This document shows positions 10,110 to 21,897 of a stretch of 64,000 nucleotides of DNA, piece after piece. The position numbers were made by a program, and so were the translations under genes. Source of the stretch: Arachnopeziza araneosa (taxonomy: Eukaryota > Ascomycota > Leotiomycetes > Helotiales > Arachnopezizaceae); assembly GCA_003988855.1 (NCBI GenBank), contig QYAI01000030.1:62001-126000 (forward strand). The letters run 5' to 3'. The notes beneath the pieces were generated by a model. It was not told the origin of the DNA. It saw nothing but the letters and a program-made list of their open reading frames with translations, and did no database searches. Every line of letters starts with the position of its first letter. Within the stretch, counting starts at the first letter, position 1.

Positions 10110-13100
10110 ATGAATGCCAAAGAGCTCGCAGACCCAGATAGGGCTGAGCTATATGCTCTCTTGGGTGCCCTGCTTCCCACGGAGTTCTACAAGGAGGAAG
10201 TTGCCACGAAGGAGCTGCATTCTAGCACGGTCCCACAGTTTCTCCTCCAGCTATGCAGAGAACACGCTGGCAGGCTCTCTCCATCCACAACGGACAAGTT
10301 GAAGCTTCTTGGGGGACTCCGAGGACTGCTTAATGTACCAAGCTCTCTCTGCAGTCAGGTCCTTCTCGACGACCAGACTCCATGCCTCGATTTGGACGAT
10401 GTCATTGTCCATTACTGGGCAAAGTGGGACGCCAATGCCTCTACCAAGCAATATGCCACACTAATATTTGAGAACAAGCCGGCGGCTGTGATATCTTCCC
10501 TAGTCACCCGTGGGTCCTTCGGTGGCCTTGTATCCCCATCTATCCAAGATGATGTACTTTCCATACTTGATGGGCTCGATGGCGATCTGAACTTGTTGAG
10601 GGAACCTCTCTCTAACAACAATCCAGCATTCAAATCTCTCTCGGGTCAACGTAGGCACCATGTGCTTCAATTTTTTACTTCCATTCAGCAGCTCTGCCAG
10701 GTCATTATACAGCCCACCGATCTACCTGTTCTGATGTCAAACGGCTTTTCCTCAATAGAAAGCGTGGCATACGCACCCTTTGCCGCATTCCAGACATTGG
10801 TTTCCCGGCATGGAATCGGCGCGGGACATGCTAAAAAGATACACAATGAATCCAAGCGCGTACAGAACATGGCAGAGCAGGTCGTTACGAGCTTGGTCCT
10901 CAGTACATCATCCCAGGCACTATCGAGGGTTGAACCAGCCATGTTCTTCGCAGCCGTGCCCAAGGCGGCAGACATCGAGGACAAAGAAAAAGGGGAATCA
11001 TCACCAGGAGAGCTGGGGGCTAACAACATGTCTAGCTGGTTTGGAGATCTCGACGACATGGGTTGTCCGGATTGCTGTTCCGTCACAAGCCCGGCAGCGT
11101 ATTTCGTGGATCTACTTCGCTTCCTCAAAACAACCTTTGCTTCGTCACAGCCTCAAAGTAGCACCGGCTTGTCTTCTGGGGCAAAACCACCCCCAAACTC
11201 CCTTTTGGCAAAGCTCTTTGTCCGGCGGCCGGAGCTCGGGGACTTGCTCTTATCCTGTCGAAACACGTCTGAGCGGGTCCTTTATATTGATCTGGTGAAC
11301 GAGATCTTAGAGTCAGCCATGATCTATCTCGAGAAACGGGATACAATTGGATCTGGCCTCGCCATCGACTGCCACAATGCAGATAGCCATGAGGACTTCG
11401 ACCAAGACCTGTGCTCCACCTCCTCTTCGGTCTTTTCAAAGGGTAAACCTCCTCGAGATGCTTCCAACATCAAATACGAACTATACGATCGGGTTATCTC
11501 CAAGGCTGTGTTCCCATCCTCTGTGTTTCCCTATAATCATTCTTTGGATACGCTACAGTCTTACTTGGAGGCTAGCGACGTCAGTGCTTCAAGTCTCCTC
11601 AGCCATTTTCAGCCCTGTAGTGGAACAGATGATATCACCGAGGAACACAAAAGAGAGGCGGTTGCTCGCGCATCTGCAGCTAGCGTTCTTAACTTGACTT
11701 TAGGCGACTTTGTCGCTCTGACCGAGGAGTCTTTTCATACTTTAGATGCTGCTCGTGCCGCTACAGGCCAGCCAGGTCTTTCAGAAGAAGAGTACCAAAA
11801 ACAGGCTGGTCTGAAACCGTCGTGGCACTACTGGGGTTACTCGGATAATGATATAGAGGAGGGAGATGGGGCTGAGCGGATGCTTCAGACCGAAGATGGC
11901 TTGGAGGGCGACGAAACTGGCGAGCAGCTGGGACTGACCTTTGTCAAGAAGCAACTATTGCCTCGTCTCGGTGAATCATTCGCCACCTTGGTCAACCTGC
12001 TTAAAACACGGTTCATGGCCGGATCTCTCGTCATTACTCCATTCTCTGCGTCTCCTTCCTCCTCCTCTCCTGCAAATGGTCGCGTGGCAACCCAATTGCA
12101 GGATTTTCGTTTGCACAGCGCCGACGGTGGACGACTCAATGTCTTCGCCCTGAAACGTCTCGAGCAGATTGTTCGCCTTTGGAGACGCTGTAAGCAAGAC
12201 AACGAGGGTGAGAAGACGAAAAATGGCAAGGTTGCGTCGTGGAGTCTTGTGGATGTGGATGATGCGCTACATGCCTTCGGTGAACCACCTAAGGCAGAGT
12301 CGCTTGCCGCTGAATCAACCCCTGAGGGCCACAGAATTATCACGCCTAAGACCATACAAGAGATAGCCGCCATCTCCGAGTTGGCAAGGCTAGCCAAGAT
12401 GGATCCTAATCGAGTGATTGCGCTGTTTGAAAAGTCTGCGAGATTTCTACAAGACCTGGCCATATCCAAGACTATCACCCGTCTTCAACCAAAAGACACA
12501 AAGGCCATAACAATAACATCTCAGTATTTGCCGCTGCTCTTGGCGTCCTTGGATCTGGACTACTCTGATTTTGTTCAGATTCAGGCAGACGAGCAGCTGT
12601 CTCCCGACACTTTGATTACTGTTGACACCATATTCCTCCTTTATCGCCTCTCCGCCCTCGCAAAGCTCCTGCAGGTGCCATATGCGAGATTATCATCACT
12701 CTTGAGCGCCTTGAGGGAGAGAGTAGGGGTCCTAGCCCTTTCTTCTCCGCAAAATGTCCTTGCCTTGCTGAAAATCTGGCAAAGTTTTACTGCCGATGGC
12801 TGGACGGCGGAAAACTTCATCTCCTTACTAGACAAGACGCCTGCTAGTGAGACAGATGTGCTACAGAAGACTATCCAGTTCATTTCCAAAGCCTTGAAGA
12901 GTCCCGTGACAATGACCCCAAGCCCCTTGGCGGATGGTAACACTGAGTCATCGCTACTCATCAGTCAGTCCGTAGCAGCAGCTGCGCAGAGCCTCGTACC
13001 TAACCAAACGCTGGATATGATCAATGTTTTGCTGAATTTGCCGACCACAACCCCTCTTTCGAGTAGAAAGCGTGCACAAAACACGGTTCGTGATGCTCTA

Positions 13101-16100
13101 TCAGGGGTCCTGGAACATATATACAAGACGACTGTTACACCTCAGGGAGATCGACTTAACAATAGCTTCATCTTGTTTACCCAAGACACCACCATGACCA
13201 TCCGATGCACCGTTTCTCAAGGCTCAGACGCACCCAGAAGCCTCCAATTAGGAGCTAACAGGATCTGTCAGTTGACGGTTAGAGAAACAGAGAGCATTGG
13301 GCCCCGTACCACCACTACTCCTACTCACTTGGAAGGCAAACTGACGGTCACGATCTCACAGAGTGAATCCGTCCTACCAGTTCTGTCTATGTCTTGGCCG
13401 AGCGACCTTTCTGATGTTGAGGTTTCATTTGACGTACCTAAACCTTCATCAGATCGCCAGAACGCCCCTCCACTCACTCTTCCTCACTTTATTCCTGCTA
13501 GCATGATGACTACTGTTGAGACAGAAGTCAGGAAATTGCAGATTTATGGTCAGTTGCTTCAACAGTATAAGCTTTGCAAGGAAGAGGTTCAAACCCTGGG
13601 TCTATTACTCTTCCGTCCCTCGGCAAATGCAATAGAACTCGTGCAAAAAATTCAGCTGTACAGCTCGATCCGGAAGTCACTTGCGCGGCCAGGCATGGAG
13701 GTGGCTCTAGCTTTGCTGGTGCAATGGTTTTGCGTCGTCGGTCAGCCTCTCGGCACAGTGAAAGATGTAGCATGTCGATTCTCTCAGGCATCGCTATTAA
13801 CCCAGCTGCTGGCAGAACATCTACTAGCTGCCAATTTTCAGGTAGCTACCTCTGAGGCTATTCCCTCCGCGAGCGCCACCCACGCTACCCCCTACGAGCG
13901 ACTAGAACTCCTGGATGGAATGGCACAGCAGGCGCGCACTCTCTTCACCCTCGGTCTCAAGCATGATACCGCACCTCTTTTGTTCGCTGTGGCGCAGCCG
14001 AGGCCTTTCGACCAAGCAGACGAGAACCAACCCGTTGCATCCGCCAGCCCTCACATACCTCTAGTCAACCATTTACGTGCATCTCTGGTAGCACGCGGAG
14101 CAAACCAGGCCCTTGCCGATACTCAGGACAAGTTACGCAATAAGCGTCGAAAGGCTCTCATCCAATACCTCCTTCAGCACCCTGCCATGAAGTCCAAGAA
14201 TGTCTTGGACGAGGGCAACTTGTTCGAGTTCTTTCTCATCGACGTCCAGATGTCGTCCAGCCTGGAAACGACTAGAATCCAACAAGCTATCTCTACAATT
14301 CAATTATTCGTGCACCGCTGTCTACTAGGTGCCGAGACCGACGTTGAGGCTCGCCTCATCTCACAGGATCGATGGTCTTGGATGCAGCGGTACACGACCT
14401 GGGAGGCAAACCGCCGCGTATTCCTTTATCCAGAGAGCTACGCTGACCCAACCCTGCGTGATGGCAAGACTGAGATTTTTCGATCAGTAGTCGAGGAGGC
14501 TGCTATGCAGAACACGCTCGATGACGACGTAGTGCGCAAGATCATCCGTGGTTACCTATACACGGCGGATGAAGTGGCCAATCTACGCATCGAGGCTGCT
14601 TGCTACGATCCGGAACGCATAAGATCAACAGAGTCGAATCAGGGCGAAGGTTTCTATCATTTCTTTGCAAGATCGAGAAGCTCACCATATGCATACTTCT
14701 ATCGATCCATGGAGCATACCAAAAGGGGTCAGTCTGTACCCAGCCCCGTTTGGACTCCGTGGACGAGAATGCCCCTAGAGATTGCCGGCCACGAAGTTGA
14801 TGCGGAAGGCAATGCTCTAGATAGGTCGGGAACTTATCTCGTTCCGATTGTTTGGCAGAAGCGGTTGATTCTATTTATGCCAAAGTTGGTTCTTCGTACT
14901 GCCACGAACAAGCAGGCCTCTGGTCAGACAACCACAGCCGTCGCCACCGATGGTAAATCATCAACAGTGCAGGTGAACAACCCGACTAAGTTAAGCATGT
15001 GAGTCTTTTTGATCCTTGTCTGCACCCTTGAATGTTGTTACGTTGAAGTAGGCAACGGCTAACGAACCCTCCGCAGTGACATCAAACTGTCGTGGACAGA
15101 GCAAATTGAGTCGGTATTTGTCGCGCCAAAACAGAACCAGGTCACTCTTAACGTGCCAGCAACCGCTTCTGGACAGCCCCCAGCATTCGAGTCGTTCTGG
15201 TTTGAGGCAAGGCCTTCTGTTGACAAGGTCTCGGTCGCTGTGTACCAGAATCAATTGATTGATAGCACTGGTACAACTACCTCGACCAAGTGTCACGGTG
15301 AATTCGTGCTTCAGGATGCCAGTGTTACTTTTCGTGAGCTCAAAAAGATGAATCCGAGTCCGAGCCTATCAAACTCAAAGTTTCTGAGGACTCAATTTGG
15401 TTCCTTGACACGATCATCCAGTGTCCCTGAGTTGCCCAGCAAGCTCATTACAAGGCCGCAAAACTCAGCGGTAGTCCCAACTGATTGGCCGAACTTGCCA
15501 CTTCCAGATATTGGAACGGGTGTGACTTGCACGTCTATGACATGGACCATGAATTCGCAGTCTGGCAACAGGATTGGAATTGTAGCGGATATCACCGTGG
15601 CGTCTTCTCAGGCCTCCCAGCCCTGGTTTTTGTTGTGCTCAACAAGCACCAGTATGCCCATGTTCAACACACTTGCGGATTGTCTCCGCAAATCTCTTGC
15701 CGATGACCAAGGTGTAGATGAGATATACCGCGTCATGGACAAATCGGTTGTGTCGGATAATGGCAGAAAAGCCAACCCTGCTCTTGTCGATCACGGTATG
15801 GCCTTTGGAAACTCGCCCACATTAGCGCAGTGTCGCGAAGATGCAACCCCCTGCGCAATATACAATTGGGAAGCAGGCTTTCATAACATATCTTTGCTGG
15901 TGGAGCGCCTCATAACCCTACAACAGTTCGATAGAGCCATCAAGATTGCCCGTTTGGTGCTTGATCCGACCGGAAGTGACATTGCGGCCAAGGATCAAGA
16001 CTGGCGACCGGTTTGGCGGTTTCCGCCTTTCCGAGATTCTGCTACTCGTGCTCACGGCACGGTTGGTTCACTCTTCAGCAACCTCGAAGCAAGTTCTGGA

Positions 16101-18917
16101 AGCGAAGACACTATGGATACTCGAATCAGGGCGTGGCGCCGGTCCCCTTTCCAGCCTCATGCTGTAGCCCGCAACCGACCCCTCGCCTATATGAAGCGTT
16201 TCGTGATGAAGTACATCGAGGCCCTAGTGGCTGCCGGTGATACTCTCTTCCGTCAAAATTCGCTTGAGCTCGTCCCTCTGGCTGTTCAGAGGTATATCGA
16301 GGCCTTGCACGTCTTTGGGCCTCGCCCAGAGACAGTGACAGAACTGAACCAGAGAAAGACATTCAAGAGCTACAATCAGCTGGCCGAATCAATCGACGAC
16401 TTTTCCAACGCATTTGTGCTGATGAATCTTTCTTTCCCATACTACGTATCATTGGAAGCTCGAGGACGGCTTGCTCCCGGTAGTGATAAGAGTCTCCAAG
16501 GGCTGCTTCAGACCACTTATTTCGGCATCCAGGCGAACAAAGACTTTGTCAAGCTTCGTGAGCTCATCGACGACAGACTCTTCAAGATCCGAAACTCACT
16601 TGACATCAACGGAAATCCACGCACTCTGAGTATTTGGGATCCGCCGATAAGTCCTAATGATCTGGTCAAAGCCACTGCCGCTGCAGGGGGGAACGCCGGG
16701 GCCGTCCTCCGGGGTGACACAGGCTTGATGACGCCTACCTATGATTGTAAGGTGCTACCTCGGAAACGATTCGCCTATCTTCTCTCCAGAGCCTTTGACC
16801 TATGCTCCGAACTCAAAGCGTCGAGCGCCAGCCTCCTTGCCGCTATCGAGAAGAAAGACGGTGAGGCTCTGCAACTGCTTCGCGCCAAGCAAGACATAGG
16901 CCTTCAGCGAATCATTAGCGAGATGAAGATACATCAAAAGAACGAGGCGGAACTGGGTTTGGAACAACTAGAGCGGTCACGGGCCTCTCATGCCCATCGA
17001 TTGGAATACTACGCCGCCCTCACTGGCGACTTGGCGACTGCGAAAGCTCCCAAGCCAGATGAAGAGTTCAACGAAATTCAACAAATCATTCCACAGCCAA
17101 TGGAAGAGGACTTGCGCTTGACCAACCAGGAGAAGCTCGAGCTCTATTTTGCTGACTTGTCATCCATGCATGGCAGCCTAGCAGCAGACAAAGAACGGGA
17201 CGCATCCATAACTTTCCTCTTGCCCATGCCGTGTCTAAACGTGCAATTTATGGGCTTGGGAGTTTCAGAGCAACTTCCAAACTTTGGTCAGGTGGAGCAG
17301 ATGCAGGCTGCCACCATACGTGCCCAGTCAGTCAGGGCATCGGAGGAGGCTTCGCGCGCAAGCCGTATCGCGCAGTGGACACGCCAGCTGCAGGAGCGTC
17401 GACTGCAACTGAATCTAGCTGGCAGGGAGATCAAGAGCGTGGATGTTCAGATGCAAATTCAAAAAGCTCGCATCACAGCCATCGACGTTGACATTCGCGC
17501 ACAGCAGCAAAGCAGCGAGTCTGCCGCCCAGACGCTCGACTTTCTATCGACCAAATTGACCAACCAGCAATTGTACAGTTGGCTAGAGACGGGCATCAGG
17601 GCAACCCTTTACCAGACTTATCTGGTCGCCCTAGAGCTTGCTCGCAAGGTCGAGGCCGTCTATTGCTTTGAACGAGGGCCCGACAGTAGTGTCATACTAT
17701 CTTCTGGGTCTTCTAGCTCATTCATATCCGCCGCTGGTTATTGGGACAACTCTCATCATGGATTACACGCAGGAGAACAACTCTGGCTGGCCCTCAAACA
17801 GCTTGAGCTGGCGTACATGAACAAGGACGAAAGCAGTCCTCCCTTCAACATCACCAAGAATATTTCTCTGCGGCAACTGGACCCCGCTGCTCTCTTGTCC
17901 TTCCGTGAGCTAGGCGATGCTACTTTCCAGTTGCCGGAGTTGATGTTTGATCTCGATTTCCCTGGTCACTATTTCCGAAGAATCCAGTCGGTGGCCTTCT
18001 CCATCCACTGCATAGTCGGCCCGTACACCACAATCAATTGCACCGCAACATTGATGGATCACAAATATCGAGCCTCACCAACATCTTTGTCAGCTAGCTA
18101 TGCTGAAAAGCCTGGTGGCCGTGACGAACGATTCGTGCAGGAAAATATCAAATTGCCCATCAGGTCAATAGCCATCAGCTCTGGGCAACATGACTCTGGT
18201 GTGTTCGACCTTGCATTCAACACGGACGAGTTCCAGCCCTTCGAAGGGGCCGGAGTCATCAGCACATGGCGCTTAAGGCTGCCAGATCCCACTCTCCTAA
18301 AGCAATTTGACTACCGATCAATCAGCGATGTGGTTATGCACCTGCGTTATACGGCTCGGGATGGAGGAGACGGGCTGCGACAAGCCGCGACGACAGCAGC
18401 TGTTACCAGCATCAAAGCGGCCGCTTCTCCAGGCACGGCCCCTCAGTCTATGATGATAGATGTCAAGCAAGACGCCCCTGACTCGTGGTACTCTCTTTCA
18501 TTGCCGGGAAGCTCTTCAAAGGCCATTCCCATGCGCAGCATCACCGAGCGCCTTCCGTACTACGCCAAGAGCGCGGCGGGAATCAAGATCAAGAGTGTGG
18601 TTGTCTACGCTGCAGGCTCGGATGAAATCCTGAAGAGAATGACTTTCAAGCTTGTTGCCCAGCGGCAACGTGGAGAAAAGGAGGTAAGATTGAAGTACGC
18701 AGACAAATTCGGCAAGATGTCCAAGTTTACTATCGGTGCAGCGTCGGTCGCAGAAAGTACCCAAGGTAATCAAGTGACAATTCCCAACGTTGCCAGCTTA
18801 GATGTAATCAAGGAAGGCCCATGGTTTTTGGAACTTGACGATGCTACAAGTAAAGATGCTGTTTTGGTCAATCCAACAGATATCCTTTTACTTATCGATT
18901 ATTATATACTTCTATAA
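10110..18917 (+). CDS. TcA-like pore-forming subunit of a toxin complex (2 exons, intron 14999-15076)
   Basis: Exon 1 is 10110-14998 and exon 2 15077-18917; the 78 bp intron starts gtgagt, ends ccgcag and keeps frame, giving 2909 aa. That is longer than most bacterial TcA proteins (about 2300-2500 aa). The N-terminus is helical without a signal peptide. Residues about 310-400 carry VRP1-type motifs (CPDCCSVTSPAAYFVDLLRFL; RRPELGDLLLSC; YIDLVNEILE). Near 1380-1460 is the ABC-toxin-N/neuraminidase-like signature (QLFVHRCLLGAE; RYTTWEANRRVFLYPES). A Gln/Ala-rich helical stretch near 2230-2290 would fit the channel helices. The C-terminal TcB-binding domain is clear near 2600-2720 (IVGPYTTINC; GQHDSGVFDLAF; PFEGAGVISTW; VMHLRYTARDGG). 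In bacteria TcA is the pentameric receptor-binding and translocation pore. The fungal intron indicates domestication after an ancient transfer (inference). Confidence 0.9.
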
Positions 18918-19570
18918 CCAGCTAATTAAATATTGTCTCTAATAACTCGAAGAAGAATACTCTCGACTCCTCTTTGGAATAACTAAGCTTTATAACTAAG
19001 CGATTCCTTGCTCTTGTAGAATAGGTGTTTTTAAAAATAAATTTAACTCGCGTTCAACTTGAGAGCCAGATTTTTTTTTTAAAAAAAAAACTCCCCGGAG
19101 AGGTGTGATGGATGAGGAAATGTCACGGTCATCGCGAAGTGCAAAAAGGAACAGAAGAAGTAAAGAAAGAAACATATGACGGAAGAGAGGTGTGAGTAGA
19201 AAGAGATGAAGATGGTTTGTTGCTGAAGTGCCGATTGACAACAAGGCAGACAGAAGAAGCTTTGCTGAACAAACATTCCAGGTTAGCGCGCGCTTCCTCG
19301 GGTAAAACCTGGACGCGCTGCGGTAGGCCGCTTAGTAATTATTCTCAACAGCACCAACGCTCGCTTAGATTCGTCTAAAGGCTAAGCCGACACTTAAAAC
19401 ACAACCAACAGAGTTGAAATCAATGTCTATGGGAATGACTTCTCCAAACTTGTCAGTATTTTGAAAACTCGCAAATACACATAAGGCGTCAAAAGAACAT
19501 AGGGACCTAGTGTAGTAAATCTGTACCTTACATGTTATACAATCATAACTCATTTTTCCTATCTCCTATT
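18918..19570. other. Intergenic, AT-rich; contains a T10A10 palindrome at 19071-19090
   Basis: No gene is supported. A perfect T10-A10 run stands at 19071-19090, close to an ACTCCCCGGAG block. A similar T10-A8 run lies 2 kb away inside an intron of the HPP gene (21116-21133). The first part should contain the 3' UTR of the TcA gene. Confidence 0.5.
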
Positions 19571-20534
19571 ATGAATCCAAAAAATATCTACACAGTATCT
19601 TCAAGAGCCACCTCGGCTATCTTGCTTTTATCGCTCTTCCCGACTTTACCTAATAGCTTAGTTTAAAAACGCCGTCAGCGCTGCCACCGTTAGTCCAGGT
19701 GGAATAGCAATCCACTGTTCCGACGCTCATCTGACCTTGGTGGATGCAACGAGAGCAAGTTATGTCGACAAGAGACGGGCAATGCAAACTTGTATGTTCT
19801 TCGTCCAGCAGGATTTGTAGCTACATCTAACGCTTGCGGAGGCGTTGTAAAAGCCTTCACTTATCCCACTGCTGTGGAACAAATCATAGTTTTATTCTCC
19901 GATAGTGGCATAGGTGCATTGAATGCGCTCAATTCATGGCGGGCTGCAGGAAAGTTGCAGGGGCAGCAATCTGTCATTGACTCGGGGCTTGGTTATCTTG
20001 GCAATTTTCTAAGCACAATGATATTGCATGAGCTTATGCATGCTGCGGGGCTTGCAAAGCAAATTACTGGACAGTTTTCTTAGTGTAAGCCTCCACTCTT
20101 CCTACTCTATAAGATAATAATCTTGAATCTAACAAACTTAAAGTTCATGCGACCCTCCCAGATAAAGTGACGATCAAGACGTTGGCGAAATGTGAGATCA
20201 CTGTAACCTGCCTATCTGTTGAGATTATTGCTAATCGACGATAGTTACCAGTACAGTCCAATATCTGGAAAGCAAATGGGAAATATAGTATCTGCAGGAC
20301 AATCGACTGTGAACAATCTGCAACACAATGCAGATAGCTTTGCTCTCTTAGCTGCAAGTAAGAGCTCCGAAAATAATCTATGAAGTGAAAACATGGCAAA
20401 TTGCTAACAACGAATTGTTAGGTTGGTATTTGCCTATCTATAGATGGGTTAATGGCCAGTGCAAAGTTATAGGTGAAGCGAGACGAGCTCCTCTTGTGTA
20501 CCCAAATACTCCTGCACCTCCGCCACCATCATAG
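19571..20534 (+). pseudogene. Secreted zinc metalloprotease (fungal HExxH / ZPS1-like), probably decayed
   Basis: An ATG at 19571 opens a signal-peptide-like stretch (AILLLSLFPTLPNSLV) that ends at a TAA, with a second stop (TAG) in the same frame 30 bp on. The frame then reads on with cysteines (LGGCNESKLC) and a zinc-binding motif MILHELMHAAG (20019-20051). Further downstream, in a different frame, NADSFALLAA is followed by a good intron (gtaaga..ttgttag) and an exon ending SWYLPIYRWVNGQC and a proline tail, stop at 20534. NADxY/F-A and the His-Glu motif in this order are typical of small secreted fungal metallopeptidases. Introns explain some breaks, but the gap of about 35 bp carrying two stops is too short for a normal intron, so I favour a pseudogene. 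Exon limits in the middle are unresolved. Confidence 0.5.
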
Positions 20535-20817
20535 GTTTTTTATATAAATTGGCCACTTCAAGGTCTAGCTGTATTTATAGTAAGGTGAAACTAAGCTCAA
20601 AGTTTTTCTTTCAAGGGAATATACGGTCGCTGGCGTTTCTGCTATTGTTTTAGATATTTGTATGAAGCGAGCATAGGACGAGAGTTAGACAGCATCATAT
20701 AATGGGGAGTCTTGTAGATTAGAACACAAATTATTTGTTTGGAAAGCTCAGAACCGAAAGCATTCACCAGGGACAGAGCATAAGAACATAACACATTCAC
20801 TTTGGAGCAGCCAAATG

Positions 20818-21897
20818 CTATCCATCCTCTACCTTAGTACCGCTGGTCGTGGTAGAGTTTATCTGACCCAACCCTTGCCTCAATTTCAACTGTAAAACTT
20901 CAAGGATCATTCTCTCTTCCAGTTCCAAAGTAATCCAGCTGGGGGTGTCTATCCGATGACCTTCAATTGTTATTTTTGGTTCTGTTTGCAACATCGAGTC
21001 GTTGTAAGCTTTCCTTCTTTCATCTTGTTTCTCCACATCATCTTTCGATTTTAAATCGAGATCTGCTGGTGTCCACCAATACCTATGACCGAGAACCTCG
21101 CAGTCAGCACATTTCTTTTTTTTTTAAAAAAAACCCGATAAAAATATGAGAACTCACTACAGCTACCTTTCCTAGGAGTATAAAACATGCTCGAAGAATT
21201 TTGTACTCACATTGGAAATTGACGTTGAATGTTGTTAAGCACACATGCTACAGCCAACATCAACACAGTCCCAAGCACGATAAGCGGCAGTAAAAGCCAG
21301 CCTAGTACCGTAACTTCTGGGCTAGTTGCAGCTAGCAAAGCAGTCGCACCAGCAGGAGGATGAACTGTTTTCGTGATGCCCATAACTGCAGATGCTATGC
21401 CAACAGACAAAGCACCAGCGATCCAGCGAAGATATTCGAAATTGGAGCTTAGCTGAAAGAGCTTGGTTATGGATATGCCAATGGTAGCAGAGAAAACTTG
21501 GCCTAGCAGTGCATTTCGTGGTTGGGCTAATGGCGATTCGATTGCATTGTACTCTAAAATTGCAGTTGCACCCTGAAATCACGCATCAGTCAATGACTAA
21601 GGATAAATCTCTTCATCAACCTACGAGACTTGCAAAGACAACTGGCATGCCATCTTTTTGAAGAGTAGTGGTATGATATACTGCTTCAACCACCAAGATT
21701 CCAAGCGCAGCACCAATGAACGACCAAACCCATATAAGAGCGGCCCCAATTGGTACTGTTGGTGAAGAACGATAACCCAGGAATCGGGATAAGTTTCTTG
21801 GAAGGAGGTGAAGTCTTGATCGAGGGACTAAACGGTTGAGATATTGATCTATATCAAAGTCGAAAGAAACAGGTTCCATTGGAAGCATTTTGTGCAA
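20818..21897 (-). CDS. HPP-family integral membrane protein (3 exons)
   Basis: Exons 21897-21625, 21572-21211 and 21082-20818 join in frame to give 299 aa; introns are 52 bp (21573-21624) and 128 bp (21083-21210), both GT..AG. The protein has four hydrophobic segments (for example AALIWVWSFIGAALGILVV, and VLGWLLLPLIVLGTVLML) and the family signature KTVHPPAGATALLAA (His-Pro-Pro). The junction PMYWWTPADL across intron 2 is the usual continuation after the last helix, which supports the splice. HPP proteins are small membrane proteins; a plant member transports nitrite, but substrate in fungi is not established. The C-terminal ~80 residues are a charged cytosolic-type tail. Intron 2 contains a T10A8 run and is longer than neighbouring introns. 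Confidence 0.85.
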
